NCBI GenBank assembly: GCA_024364735.1
Contig: JAGFNQ010000954.1
Location: forward strand, 659,016 to 723,015
Origin: Boesenbergia rotunda
Lineage: Eukaryota > Streptophyta > Magnoliopsida > Zingiberales > Zingiberaceae
Direction: 5' to 3'
DNA: 64,000 bases
A program made the position numbers and the translations under genes. The stretch's first letter is position 1; each line of letters opens with the position of its first letter. Below the pieces are notes generated by a model. That model was not told the DNA's origin. It searched no databases and saw only the letters and a list, made by a program, of their open reading frames with translations. Shown one piece after another: positions 20,661 through 33,370 of the stretch.

Positions 20661-21165
20661 TCCTGATACTCCCTGATACGAACTGAAATGTTCAGTTTTA
20701 GAATTTCTGAAACTTTCCAACGAGATCCGGTGAAATTTATCGAACTTGGACATGATCTCATGACTAAAATTGATCCTTGAACAAGGATCAAAGGTTCTTA
20801 TGGGTTCAACAATCACTTTGATCCATCCAAATGGAATCAAACTCAATCAACAATCATTCAAGCAATGTCAATTAAGTTTGTATCAAATTCGGGTTTCCAA
20901 TCAAGTTTCCTTGATTGGAATGTCCAAGCATGATCATGGAGCCAAATACACATATGTTATGCATTGGTTTTCCCCATACTTGGTCACCACCGTGATTATT
21001 ATCTCGTCAACTTAATTTCTCAAGGGATGCAATGACATTTTGAGAAATTGAGTTGATCCTAACATCTCACCCCATATCTAGCAATCAAAAACATTTTGTT
21101 AAACCTAATAGTTTGTGTGAGATGTCCTCAAAGTTACCCAATTGTTCCCCAACAATTTGAAATAA
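20661..21165 (-). other. Non-coding 3' internal region of S2
   Basis: AT-rich, with 'tttgtatcaaatt' phrases as in S1 8181-9506. No coding potential seen. It begins right after the pol stop. Confidence 0.5.
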
Positions 21166-22225
21166 TCATAGAGGGTTTGAATGCAAATTGAAAAAATATG
21201 AAGCGCGACACATTCCCAACTCCCATCTTAGAAAACTAAATTCATTTTCGGGAAGTGGTTTAGTGAAAATGTCAGCTAGGTTTGATTTGGACTCTACATG
21301 TGAGAGTACAATATCTCCCCTAGCCACATGATCCCTAATGAAGTGGTGTCTTACTTCAATGTGTTTGGTCCTAGAGTGATGGACTGGATTCTTGGTTAGG
21401 TTAATTGTGCTAATGTTATCACACAACACTTGCACACCCTTGTAACTCAATCCATAGTCCTCTAAGGTATGAATTATCCACAATAATTGCGATACACTCT
21501 CTCCCATGGCAATATATTCCACCTCGGTAGTGGAAAGAGCAACACAATGTTGCTTCCGACTCGACCAACTTACTAAGGACGAACCTAAGAATTGGCAACC
21601 CCTACTAGTGCTTTTCCGGTCCAATTTACATCCAGCGTAGTCGGAATCCGTATAGCCAATTAAGTCAAAAGATTCGGTACGGGGGTACCATAGACCTACA
21701 CCAAATGTGCCCTTGAGATATCTCAAAATTCTCTTAACAGCAATTAAATGAGATTCCTTGGCACAAACTTGATACCTAGCGCACATACCCACAGCAAATA
21801 GGATATCCGGTCGACTAGCTGTGAGGTATAGCAAACTACCTATCATGCTTCGATATTGAGCTAAATCAACGGGTTTACCCATTCTCATCATTGTCTAATC
21901 TTGTGTTTGTAGCCATGGGAGTGGTTACCTCCTTTTGAATCACTCATGTTAAATTTTTGAAGCATCTCTTGAGTATACTTTGATTGGTGCACATGGATGC
22001 CATCGCAGTTTGCTTGATTTCAAGTCCAAGGAAGAAAGTCAACTCTCCCACTAGACTCATTTCAAACTCACTTTCCATGTGTCCAATGAACTCATTTAAA
22101 TAGCCCTTATTGTTTGAGCCATAGATTATGTCATCGATATATACTTGGGCTACAAATATATCGTCACTATCTCTCCGCAGAAATAGTGTAGGGTCTATTT
22201 GGCCTCTAACGAAGCCCTTCTCAAA
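21166..22225 (-). pseudogene. pol: S2 copia pol 3' end: RT fragment and RNase H
   Basis: From 22225 down, the frame reads VRGQIDPTLFLRRDSDDIFV and VYIDDIIYGSNN (the RT catalytic Y-x-D-D block), then ELTFFLGLEIKQT. A frameshift falls between about 21944 and 21891. It continues MGKPVDLAQYRSMIGSLLYL and the copia RNase H block (GYTDSDYAGCKLDRKSTSRG, STTEVEYIAMGE, KSNLADIFTKPLPENEF), with a stop at 21166. In the intact family this copies element RNA into DNA and removes the RNA strand inside particles. The start of RT and all of integrase are lost at the N in position 22226. Confidence 0.85.
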
Positions 22226-22226
22226 N
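22226..22226. other. Single-base assembly ambiguity at a join between unrelated elements
   Basis: The only isolated N in the window sits exactly where S2 RT sequence (left) changes to a G1 LTR interior (right). The LTR is cut in mid-sequence with no end motif, so this looks like a contig join and not a biological breakpoint. Confidence 0.7.
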
Positions 22227-23531
22227 TACCCTTGACTTTCGGCCAAAACCTTAGGTTTAGGGTTAAGAAGAACTCAATTAACTCATGAAGCATGCTACCA
22301 CTTCCTATGACATGAATATGATTTATGTGACCAATCTTGTCATATATAAGTATGTGTAAGTGGTTGAAATATGATGTATGTATGAGCATGTTAATATAGC
22401 CCATGGGGCACCCTTTATGAATTGCATGTGATGTGTATGATAAAATGCTTGAAAGGATACTCCACTAAGTATGGGATCAAGAGCACCCCTTATGTTGTGT
22501 GGTGTGTCCCTACGGGATCATGAGCACCCTTGAAGAGTGGTGTGTCCCTTAAGAGTGGATTGGAGTACTCCTTAGCATATATGTAAAAGCATGATAAGTA
22601 TTTTACTTTAGAAGTTGTGTACCCGACTCGGAAGGGGGTCGTTAAACAAATCCGGGGTGCATGTTAACGTAAGGTCATGGCTCCGGTAGGACGGAAGGGT
22701 CCTGCTCTAATTGATTGGTGGCTCGCTACCCCAATTCATTAGGAACGCGCAATAGGTAACGCGCGATATGTGGTACACAACTGGGCCCTATATGATATGG
22801 AGTATTTTTAAGTAATACCTTTATGGAATTGTTTTGAAAACATTCATTGAAACATTTATTATATGTGAAGGGTATGCTTAAGGTACTTTATACTGCATGC
22901 TTAGAAACTTGGTTGTTTAGTATGCTTTGATGAACTCATGCTTATGATTTGTTATGTGTACATGTTGTATTCTTTTGTATGGATTTTGCGAGTAGGACAG
23001 GATCCTTACTAAGCATTTGTGCTTACTAGTTTATGTGTTGTCTTATGCTGCAGATAAGGGTAAGGAACACTTAAACTAAAAGAAGAGGCAGGAGGCTGAA
23101 GATGTGTGGGGTGGTGGCTCGGGAAAGAAAGATTCTTATATCTACTTTATTATGCTTATGTTATGCTCCTTGACAATAAATGTTAGTGATTAGGATTGAT
23201 ATTGCATGATGGTGATTACACTTGGAATTTTCTTATACTTGATTTTATTGGATTATATTATGGTGTGAAATAATATGTGAACCTATCATGTTATAGAATA
23301 ACTCGTGATTGAAATATTTCAAATAATGTTCTAATGATGCAAGCATGACATTTGAGTGACATGTATTGACTAGTATGCTTAGCACTCCTATATTACTTAA
23401 TAGTTCTAAATAAGCATGCTCAATACTTAGTCCTTGCATTGTTGTTTTAAATTTTATGCTAGAGGAAAACAAAATATATGATTGATTGTACGTAACCCCG
23501 CCCCGAGTGTAGATATAAGGGCGGGTGTTAC
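22227..23531 (+). mobile_element. G1 gypsy LTR fragment (3' 1.3 kb)
   Basis: Reverse complement of the G1 LTR (compare 45110-46500): it has the 'accccgactcgg...gggtcgttaaa' and 'ggtggctcgctacccc' blocks, and ends '...gggcgggtgttaca' at 23531. No PBS follows, so it is a 3' or solo LTR in plus orientation. It interrupts the 5' leader of the C1 element that continues from 23532. Its start is lost at the N. Confidence 0.8.
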
Positions 23532-24560
23532 ATCAACCTTTCCTTTTAATGCACATTCATGACATATAATTATGTCATGGCTAACGATTTCCTTAATAAA
23601 GTATGTATGTGACTTAATTTATCAAGTCTCATTAATTGGATTAGGAACCGGATTTCCTAATTCTAATTTCATACTTTATTGAACGAATTGTTTTGGGAAA
23701 CAATTTCCTAAATTGTCATAATCTATATCGGAAATAATATGTTTAAGACTTTGATTTCTCTAAATCAAATATTATTAAATTAAGAGACATGAGTCCTTAA
23801 TTCAACCACATATTATTTTCATGAAAATCTCATTTAAGAAAACTCTATAGGAAACCATTTTCCTAATTAATTTTGGAGACAACAATATGTAAGAGCATCA
23901 CCTCTTAAATCATATTTGATTCATGGATTTAATTAATTACAACAAATCGTTTTCTAAGAGTGGCTCCCCGAGGCTCAGATACCCAAAGAAAAGTAATTTG
24001 TCGTAAATCTAATTTGGTCCGCTTCGGAAGCATAACCAAATTAAACGTGACAATTTCATTTAAAAAATTGGGAAAATAAATTACAACAACTAACTTTAAA
24101 TTGGACGGCTCCCCGAGGCTCAATCCAAAATAAAGAATTTTGTTGACAATTTAAAACCCAATTCAAATTTAATTGTCATTTAATTGTCCATAAATTTGTC
24201 TAGACTTTCTCGGAAGAAAGTGCCCAAAATCGCGAGATTTCAAAATAGTTTTCAGAATAATTGTAAGTTCCTGGTACAAAGAAAACTTACATATTTCCAA
24301 AGTTAGAAAATTTCCAAAATAGAAAATTTCCAAAATTAGAAAGTTTACAAAGATGGGAAGATTTCACAATTACCATAAAATTTCAGAAACTAGGATATTT
24401 CTAAAGTTTGAGAAATTTCATGAGGATTTCCAAACTTTGAAATTCCTAAATCAAAAATTTATTATGATTTGAAAGTTTCCATAATTGTAAAATTTTCCGA
24501 AGTTGAGATTATGACAAAGTGTTCCACAAAACAATTATATGATTATGTCGAACACTAACC
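23532..24560 (-). other. C1 copia 5' untranslated leader (copy B)
   Basis: Reverse complement of the leader at 42492-43560, including the three 'cctcggggagc' repeats and the 'ggaaactttccaatt' series. It contains no gene. The gag that should follow was displaced by the G1 LTR. Confidence 0.8.
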
Positions 24561-24561
24561 G

Positions 24562-24573
24562 GCTCTGATACCA
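24562..24573 (-). other. Primer binding site of C1 copy B
   Basis: Minus strand reads TGGTATCAGAGC, complementary to initiator tRNA-Met, one base from the LTR boundary at 24575. It shows that 24575-26818 is a 5' LTR. Confidence 0.9.
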
Positions 24574-24574
24574 C

Positions 24575-26818
24575 TGTTGGGACCGGGTGCATGTTGACAA
24601 GGATACGGGTTCGTAAAATTTTAAACTTTTACGTGCAGCGGAAGAATTAGCATAAAATAATTTCTTAAATTATTTTAACCATGTATCTAGCATGCAACCT
24701 TATGATGTGTGGACATGATCATAAATTAAAACTTTGCGGAAAAGTAAACTAATTTACTTTGTACCTCGCGTAACTCGAAGAAAGGGACGAGATCCAACCG
24801 TAGCGTCCCTTGGAAGCTCCGTCTCTATTCGCGTCCACGCCGAGTTTTCTTCGGGATGACTTCGCAAAGTCACGAGTTTTGTGCTGACGAGAACTACTAG
24901 ATTCTCTAAAGGCACAACTAGAAGATCAAGAGAGAAGAAAGTAAACTAACCACCAAGAAACGGAATCTAAATTCCGGGAAGGAAGGAGACGCGATCCGCT
25001 TCTTCTTCTTTTTCGGCACGAACTTGATGGAGGAAACTCACGGGCACCCTAGGTGCTTGCGCCGACCCTAGGGGAGGAGAGAGAGCCGGCCCTAGAGAGA
25101 GAAAGGGCGCTGACCCTAGAGAGAGAGAGTTAGAGAGAGAGAGGGAGAGAGTTAATCTCTTGATCACTCTATTAAGGAAATCAAGCCTAGCCTTGGTTCC
25201 TTTATATAGTAGCCTCTCCCTTGCCAAGTCTCCCCTTTAACGGAATTTTTCATAAGAAATTTATCCTATAAATTTTCTTTATGAATTATTCCGTTTAAAC
25301 CAAGTTTTATTATAACTAATTTTATAATAAAACAATTACATCTCTCCTTTTATTATGGAATAAATTTTACAAGAAATTTATAAATTTTCTTATTATGGAA
25401 AAATCAATTCATAATTGATTTTATAAAATTAAAATAAACCATTCCATGGATCATTTTAATTTCCATAAAAAAGAATAAAATTTTATAAATTTCTTTATAC
25501 AAATTTATTTATCTATAATTTATAAAACAAATCGCACTTGATTTATTTTATAAAATAAACCAAATAAATTGGTTCTCTCTTTTATTGTGGCCGGCCAAAC
25601 CAAAGAGGGTGGGCACCCTCTTTGGCCGGCCACTTCAAGCCCAATCCCTCGCTAATTAAACTCATTTAATTCGCCCGATAAGCCTTCAAAAGACTTAGCC
25701 ATTTTAAGCTTCCATTGCACCTCTGATTAATTCAGATTCGACTTATTTCTCTTGATTAGAAAATCCAATTTTCAACTCGTTTTAAATGCCTCGGATTACT
25801 CATAGTGCGTGTGACTAAATAGGCTTTCGATTTATGTTGGCCGTCTATAATCAATTAATTATAGAACGATCATGAGTGGCACCTAGTAGTACATCATGAC
25901 CCCCAATTAATCGAAAGATCAACGGTTGACCTCAGAAATATTTCTGAAACCCTTCAGCAGCTCTAATGAAACGTGCCCCATTCCCTTCACCATCTTATAC
26001 CCACTTGGTTCAGGACACGGTCTATGTGTGTCAGTCCCCACTAGGCTGACTACGTCACACCTAGCCCAAGTAGTGTCTTTCTCGTCCTTTGGATTTCTAA
26101 TTACTCTCATGTATTTAAGAGACTCATACTCTAAACATGACATGCTCTGGCCAGAGGCTTTGAGTAACAATCTGACGATAGGCCTGAGTATACATCTCCT
26201 CGCAAGGAGTGGTGAATCCTTTGTAGGCTGTTCAAACATCTTCGGGCACTTCGGCTTATACCCAATCATCCTGGGTCCACACCTCCTTGGAGATGCTTGC
26301 TTAAGATGTTAAAGTATATGTCTCCATGACCAAGATGACTTGAACACCGCAAGTCAAAGGAACATCGCACTTAAGCTGCAGTAAGAACTTCATTGACATA
26401 TCTTTATGTAGATTACCATATGAAGTTTTACGGCTAGTCACTCCAATGAACTAGTTCCCTTAACTAGCATCCATGTTTATCTCCGGACATCCCAATGTCA
26501 CCAGCCAGTGAGAATCAGCTGATTAGAGAATAACCCATGCTAGTCTCAACAGAATTGATAGTGTTCGTTTTTATCAATTCATCGACTAGGGATATTTTCA
26601 ATACTTCACAATTGCACATGTAGAGATAATCACTAGTTGTGATCCCATCACAAATTCTCTTATGCTGTGAATTGTATTGCAGACATTCAGTAGATGAGTT
26701 TAAGATCCCAATCAAATACACAAATATGTATACTCAAATAGTGAATTATCATTTATTAAAATAAATGTTTACAATCATAAGGCGATTGTCTTAGGACACT
26801 TCTCTCATATCACTAACA
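24575..26818 (-). mobile_element. C1 copia 5' LTR (copy B)
   Basis: 2,244 bp, plus-strand reading TGTTGGGACC to CACTAACA. Inserted in the G2 3' LTR: the following bases gagtc (26819-26823) match the point 'aagagtcatgg' in the intact G2 LTR (35345). A minus-strand TATA box (tatataaag) is near 25200-25209, with a (CT)n leader next to it. Very close to copy C but in the opposite direction. Confidence 0.9.
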
Positions 26819-27286
26819 GAGTCATGGTGCCTCTTCCCTTGATGACTCTTCATTTCCCTAAGCCTTAACCAAAATCCACTTCATCCTCTACTAGCACTCC
26901 CTTGCTAGGTGAATTGGTTAGAAATGCTTGGTGGTATACTAGGTCGAAGGTTCAATCCTTGGTGCATGCACTTTATTTTTATTTCATTTTATTTTTATTT
27001 TTCTTTTAATTTCAAAAATTCCCCTAAGACTCACCCATAATTATGCTAATATTCCTCATTAAAACCCATTTATATTTATATTAAATTCTACCTAAAATCC
27101 GTTAATAATCCATGGTACTAGAAAAGCCCATATAAGGTCCATTAGTACTTAGCTTCTCAATTTAAATGGGAAAATCGTGGATAACTAGGCTAAAATTCAT
27201 ACTAATATTTCTAGGTTCCTCAACCACTATCTAGACATGATCAATATTTTAAAGAAAATATTGAGTAAATATTCTGGGTCGTTACA
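26819..27286 (-). repeat. G2 3' LTR, remnant
   Basis: Aligns with 35345-35811 of the 5' LTR and ends GGGTCGTTACA. The rest of this LTR, about 3 kb, should lie on the far side of the C1 element inserted at 26818 but is not found before the join at 22226. Confidence 0.85.
26901..26965 (+). other. tRNA-like module in G2 3' LTR
   Basis: A-box-like 'TAGGTGAATTGGTTAGAAA' and B-box-like 'GGTTCAATCC', antisense to the element, as at 13423-13490. Confidence 0.45.
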
Positions 27287-27307
27287 ATCCCCCATACCTC
27301 TTGAAAG
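27287..27307 (-). other. Polypurine tract of G2
   Basis: The minus-strand purine run 'aagaggtatgggggat' abuts the 3' LTR. A stronger version (aagagggggaggat) is in the same place in G1 (55050-55066). Confidence 0.6.
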
Positions 27308-27320
27308 TTCGTCCTCGAAC

Positions 27321-30300
27321 TTAGAATAGCTCCGGGTACATGCATCTCATCTCGTCCTCATGTGCCCAGGTAGCTTCCTCGAACCGTTGACTTTGCCATA
27401 GGACCTTGACTAAGGGTACCTCCTTGTTCCTTAGCTTCTTGACTTCCAGATTCAAGATTTGGATAGGTCGACTTTCATAACTTAGGTCCTCCTGAACTTG
27501 TACTGTCTGTGGCTCGATCACCTGATCCATATTTGGAATACACTTCTTAAGCATTCACACATGGAACACGTTATGAATAGCTGACATCTCCTGAGGCAGC
27601 TCTAGCTCATATGCCACCTTGCCAACTCTTTTCAGGATCAGGTACGGTCCCACATATCGAGGACTCAGTTTTCCTCTCTTCCCAAATCTCTTCACCCCTT
27701 TCATAGGAGCCACTTTGAGGAACACCAAATCTCCAACATTAAATTCCAGTGGTCTACGCCGGACATCTGCATAACTCTTCTGCCGGCTATGAGCAGCTTC
27801 TATCCGTTGTCGAATGATCTGTATGGCTCGGGTGGTGTCGTCGATGAGATCTATCGTGAGCCCTATCGCCTTCTTTTCACCACCTTCATACCAACAGATC
27901 GGAGACCTACATCTTCTCCTGTACAAGGCTTCATAAGGTGTCATTCCGATAGTAGCTTGGTAGCTATTATTGTAGGCGAATTCTGCTAAACACAGATATC
28001 GGCACCAACTCCCCTTGAAATCCAGGACACAAGCCCGCAACATGTCCTCCAGCACTTGGTTCACTCGTTCAGTTTGCCCATCAGTCTGAGGGTGAAAGGC
28101 GGTGCTGAATCGTAGTTTAGTGCTGAGAGACTTCTGAACACACTCCCAAAAATGCGAGGTAAAGCGACCATCCCTATCTGAGTGTTAGTGATATGAGAGA
28201 AGTGTCCTAAGGCAATCGCCTTATGATTGTAAACATTTATTTTAATAAATGAAAATTCACTATTTGAGTATACATGTTTGTGTATTTGATTGGGATCTTA
28301 AACTCATCTACTGAATGTCCGCAATACAATTCACAGCATAAGAGAATTTGTGATGAGATCACAACTAGTGATTATCTCTACATGTGCAATTGTGAAGTAT
28401 TGAAAATATCCCTAGTCGATGAATTGATAAAAACGGGCACTATCAATTCTGTTGAGACTAGCATGGGTTATTCTCTAATCAGCTGATTCTCACTGGCTGG
28501 TGACATTGGGATGTCCGGATATAAACATGGATGCTAGTTAAGGGAACTAGTTCATTGGAGTGACTAGCTGTAAAACTTCATATGGTAATCTATATAGATA
28601 TGTCAGTGAAGTTCTTACTACAGCTTAAGTGCGATGTTCCTTTGATTTGCAGTGTTCAAGTCATCTTGGTCATGGAGACTTATACTTTAACATCTTAAGC
28701 AAGCATCTCCAAGGAGGTGTGGACCCAGGATGATTGGGTATAAGCCGAAGTGCCCGAAGATGTTAAAACAGCCTACAAAGGATTCACTACTCCTTGCGAA
28801 GAGATGTATACCCAGGCCTATCGTCGGATTGTTACTCAAAGCCTCTGGCCAGAGCATGTCATGTTTAGAGTATGAGTCTCTTAAATACATGAGAGTAATT
28901 AGAAATCCAAAGAACGAGAAAGACACTACTTGGGCTAGGTGTGACGTAGTCAGCCTAGTGGGGACTGACACACACAGACCATGTCCTGAACCAAGTGGGT
29001 ATAAGATGGTGAAGGGAATGAGGCATGATTCATTAGAGCTGCTGAAGGGTTTCAGAATAATTTCTTCTGAGGTCAAACCGTTGATCTTTCGATTAATTAG
29101 GGGTCATGATGTACTACTAGGTGCCACTCATGACCGTTCTATAATTGGTTAATTATAGACGGCCAACATAAATCGAAAGCCTATTTAGTCACACGCACTA
29201 CGGGTAATCCGAGGGATTTAAAACGAGTTGAAAATTGGATTTTTCGATCAAGAGAAATAAGTCGAATCTGAGTTAATCAGAGGCGCAACGGAAGCTTAAA
29301 ATGGCTAAGTCTTTTGAAGGCTTATTGGGCGAATTAAATAAGTTTAATTCGCGATGGGTTTGGCTCGGTTTGGCCGGCCAAAGAGGGTGCCAACCCTCTT
29401 TGGTTTGGCCGGCCACCACTTGGGGAGAAACCAATTTATTTGGTTTAATTAATAAAATAAATCTAGCGCGATTTGTTGTATAAATTATGGATAAATAAAT
29501 TTGTATAAAGAAATTTATATAAAGAAATTTATTCTTTTTTATGGAAATTAAAATGATCCATGGAATGGTTTATTTTAATTTTATAAAATCAATTATGAAT
29601 TGATTTTTCCATAATAAGAAAATTTATAAATTTCTTATAAAATTTATTCCATAATAAAGGGAGAGATGTATTTGTGTTATTATAAAATTAGTTATAATAA
29701 AACTTGGTTTAAACGGAATAATTCATAAAGAAAATTTATAGGATAAATTTCTTATGAAAAATTCCGTTAAAGGGGAGACTTGGCAAGGGAGAGGCTACTA
29801 TATAAAGGAACCAAGGCTAGGCTTGATTTCCTTAATAGATTGATCAAGAGATTAACTCTCTCCTTCTCTCTCTCTAACTCTCTCTCTCTAGGGACGACGC
29901 CCTTTCTCTCTCTAGGGCCGGCTCTCTCTCCTCCCCTAGGGCCGGCGCAAGCACCTAGGGTGCCCGTGAGTTTCCTCCACCAAGTTCGTGCCGAAGAATA
30001 AGAAGAAGCGGATCGCGACTCCTTCCTTCCTTTCCCGGAATTTTGATTCCGTTACTTGGTGGTTAGTTTCCATCCTTCTCTCTTGATTTTCTAGTTGTGC
30101 CTTTAGAGAATCTAGTAGTTCTCGTCGGCACAAAACTCGTGACTTTGCGAAGTCATCCCGAAGAGAAATCGGCGTGGACGCGAATAGAGGTGGAGCTTCC
30201 AAGGGACGCTACGGTTGGATCTCGTCCCTTTCTTCGAGTTACGCGAGGTACAATGTAAATTAGTTTACTTTTCCGCAAAGTTTTAATTTATGATCATGTC

Positions 30301-31029
30301 CACACATCATAAGGTTGCATGCTAGATACGTGGTTAAAAGAATTTAAGAAATTATTTTATGCTAATTCTTCCGCTGCACGTAAAAATTTAAAATTTTACG
30401 AACCCGTATCCTTGTCAACATGCACCCGGTCCCAACACTGAGATGATGGTCTTGGGAACTCCATGAAGTCTGATTATCTCCTTAACATATAATTGAGCCA
30501 ATTGTTCAATCGAATACGTCATCTTGATTGCTAGAAAGTGAGCAGACTTCGTCAGCCTGTCCACAATTACCCAAACCCCATCATATCCGTTTGTAGTCCT
30601 AGGAAGTCCTGAAATAAAATCCATCGATATATCTTCCCATTTCCATTCCGGAATTGAAGGTGGCTGCAGAACTCCTCCGGGTCGCTGGTGTTCTGCTTTC
30701 ACTCGTTGGCAGGTCAGACAAGTACTAACATGCTGAGCCACATCTCTCTTCATACCGGACCACCAGAATTTCTCCTTCAGATCTTGATACATTTTGGTGG
30801 ATCCTGGATGCATCGAATAAGGGGTTCCGTGAGCTTTTGCCAATATTTCTCTCCGCAGCTCCGGATCATTAGGGATACATAGACGATCCCTAAGGTAGAG
30901 TACTCCCCCGTCGGCGATTCGAAAACCATCGCCCTTTTCTTCCAGAATCCCCTGCTTGATTCTCTGAAGACTCGGATCACCATTTCTTAACTCTGGAAGT
31001 ATTCTTATTACTTCTCGCACAATATACAT
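27321..31029 (-). pseudogene. pol: G2 gypsy integrase-chromodomain, split by solo LTR
   Basis: The right part (31029-30438) has the linker, the H2C2 zinc finger (HGTPYSMHPGS...CLTCQ) and the first core aspartate (DFISGLPRTTNGYD). The frame is broken at 30437 by the solo C1 LTR and resumes at 28182 with RDGRFTSHFW, then QTDGQTERVNQVLEDML with the core glutamate, the GPY/F module (VGPYLILKRVGKVAYELELP) and a chromodomain-like tail ending MRCMYPELF. A TGA separates IHNVFHV from MLKKC at about 27555. Integrase inserts element DNA in the nucleus; a C-terminal chromodomain in this group steers insertion to heterochromatin. RT and RNase H are absent upstream. The gene is inactive. Confidence 0.88.
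28183..30437 (+). mobile_element. Solo C1 copia LTR (copy C)
   Basis: 2,255 bp, TGTTAGTG to GTCCCAACA, with the perfect TSD ctgag (28178-28182 and 30438-30442) inside the G2 integrase gene. There is no PBS after it, so it is a solo LTR. Nearly the same as copy B in opposite orientation; TATA at about 29810-29818 and a (CT)n leader at 29866-29935. Confidence 0.92.
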
Positions 31030-32334
31030 GTACCACTTTCTCTACATTACAAAATTTTTCTATTTCATGGTCATCTCTACTTTTGCTTATTCTATCTTTC
31101 CATAGTCTTCTTTCCCATATCCAAATACCTTTTCTTATTTACCAGTCATGATTTCTCCACTCTAACCACAAAAATCACATTCTTATGATCTCCGTATCTT
31201 ACTTCTCTATAACCTTACTTTTAAGCAACGAGTATCAAATATATTCTTTACCAAATTTCATAAAGCTAATACTATTCTTTACAAAACTCTCTCTCATCAT
31301 TTATTTTCTAACAAGAATTTATAAAATATTCCTATATCAATCTTTTTCCAAAATCTATACTTTATTAGATCGTTTCACCTAGTAAGTTTGCTGGACCTAG
31401 AGTTCTTACTACATTCTTGCCTTTGATAATATTAACATCTAGTTCCTTTATACAGAGTTATAGCTAAGGTCATATTCGCTGATCTGTATCACTCTTTCTT
31501 TTGCATATCTATTTCCTACCCTCTCTCTCTCTTATATCAAGAATATTACTCTATTTCTACTACTATATATATCTGTTTAAAAAGTCAAATAACTTAACAC
31601 CTTAATCTGTTCCTAATAGATATACTCACTAAGTCTTTATTTCATAACCACTATAATCTCTTAGAATACCTACACTAAATACTCTACTCCCTTAATACTA
31701 TAGCTAATAAGTCTCCATTAATCAAGCACTATCCTCTCTTTACTCTAGGCTCATCGCTAAATATTAATATACGTCTTTCATCAACAGTACAAACTTGCTT
31801 TGGTTCACAACTCTTCTTAATTCCAGACAATCATGACACTTATACAGATAATATCCTCATTACTTACACATTCCTCCTCTTACATCTACTTGCTCTTCAT
31901 TTCCAATTTACTCCGTTCCACCACCACTCAAACATTTACTATATTCATTCCACATGACTACAGCTACTTAAGTTAAATCTTCACAGATCACTCTCGCTCA
32001 CTATCACTCACATATAAAAGTTAAGTAAGGCTAATATAAGTTATTGTTATTCCTACCCGCATATCAAATTCTAAAATCTTTGATTTCATAAAAATAAGGT
32101 AAAGTATCGTTCATAGTTACATACCCTAAGGTACTTTACATCATAAGACATCATTCATATCCTAAAGTACTTCCTATTATAAGGCATCATTCATACTTGC
32201 ATATTCTAGAATCATAACATATAATCCATACTTGCATATTCTAGAATCATAAACGAAAATAAGATATACATAGAGGTACTTACTTGGAAGCTGCAGGAAG
32301 AAGGCTTGATGTGTGTGTAGTGAGATGGCAAACT
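31030..32334 (-). other. Non-coding internal region of G2
   Basis: 1.3 kb of AT-rich, pyrimidine-biased plus strand ('ttcttactacattcttgcc'-type text) with no usable frame. In a complete element gag, protease, RT and RNase H would lie here. Near 32290 it becomes the leader block 'ggaagctgcaggaag...gatgtgtgtgtag', which is conserved in G1 (57501-57535). Confidence 0.6.
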
Positions 32335-32349
32335 GCTCTGATACCAACC
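32335..32349 (-). other. Primer binding site of G2
   Basis: Minus strand reads TGGTATCAGAGC after 'ggt', directly inside the 5' LTR. Complementary to initiator tRNA-Met. Confidence 0.88.
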
Positions 32350-33003
32350 TGTAACGCCCGCCTTTCCTACACCTCTCACGGTGTGGCGAGAGGTGGCGTT
32401 ACGTTAACATACTTAGGCATGTGAACATCTAAATGTAGCGGAATAAATTTTTTTTTCCTTTATACACATGTGTTTTACCATGCAACTAATACTTGAACAT
32501 GTATATATGCCTTAACCTATCATTCTTGAACATGGTAGCATTGTAACATAGCATATTAACAGCATAACATTCCTTACTTTATCCATAAGCATCAGAAGTA
32601 GCAAGTAACTTATCCATGAGCATCATAAGTAGCAAGTAGCTTATCCATAAGAATCATAAATAGCAAGTATCTTATCCTAAGTATAGCATAAAATCTAAAG
32701 AGGCATTTTGAAACACAAAACATAATAGAAGAGTATTTTTCCTCTTTCCTTTGTCATGTCACTACCACACACATGCTTTTGGCCCCTCCTGCTGCTTCAC
32801 CTAATAACCCCTTGCTTGATCTGCGGTATAAGAATATAAGACTATAATCACATAGGCTTAGTAAGACCCTTTCCTTCTCACTAAAAAAACATACGTCATA
32901 TCATACATAAACATATGAAACATTCAACATAGCATAATTCTGAACATAGAACATATTGCATAATCCGCATAATTCTGAACATAGAACATATTGCATAATC
33001 CTT

Positions 33004-33370
33004 AACATGAACATAAGCATAAACATACTTATCATGGCATATTTCTTAACATGAACATAAGCATAAACATACTTATAATGGCATATTTCTTAACATGAAC
33101 ATAAGCATAAACATACTTATCATGGCATATTTCTTAACATGAACATAAGCATAAACATACTTATCATGACATATTTCTTAACATGAACATAAGCATATAC
33201 ATACTTATCATGACATATTTCTTAACAGGAACATAAGCATAAACATACATATCATGGCATAATTCTTATCATGAACATAAGCATAATCATACTTATCATG
33301 ACATATTTCTTATCATGAACATAAGCATAAACATACTTATCATGGCATATTTTTTATCATGAACATAAGC
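33004..33370. repeat. 44-bp tandem array in G2 5' LTR
   Basis: About eight units built on 'aacatgaacataagcataaa' followed by 'catacttatcatggcatatt' and 'tctt', with few differences between neighbours, so the expansion is recent. Confidence 0.88.

Larger units (their letters stand above)
15526..22225 (-). mobile_element. Sirevirus-like copia element S2 (5' part missing)
   Basis: In minus-strand order from the right there are the end of RT, RNase H (to 21166), a non-coding zone, an extra spliced ORF (19997-18393), iterated PPTs (17729-17930) and the 3' LTR (17728-15526). The element is cut at the N in position 22226, beyond which an unrelated LTR starts. Gag, protease, integrase, PBS and 5' LTR are not in the window. 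Relative to S1 it keeps the pol end and adds the extra ORF. Confidence 0.75.
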
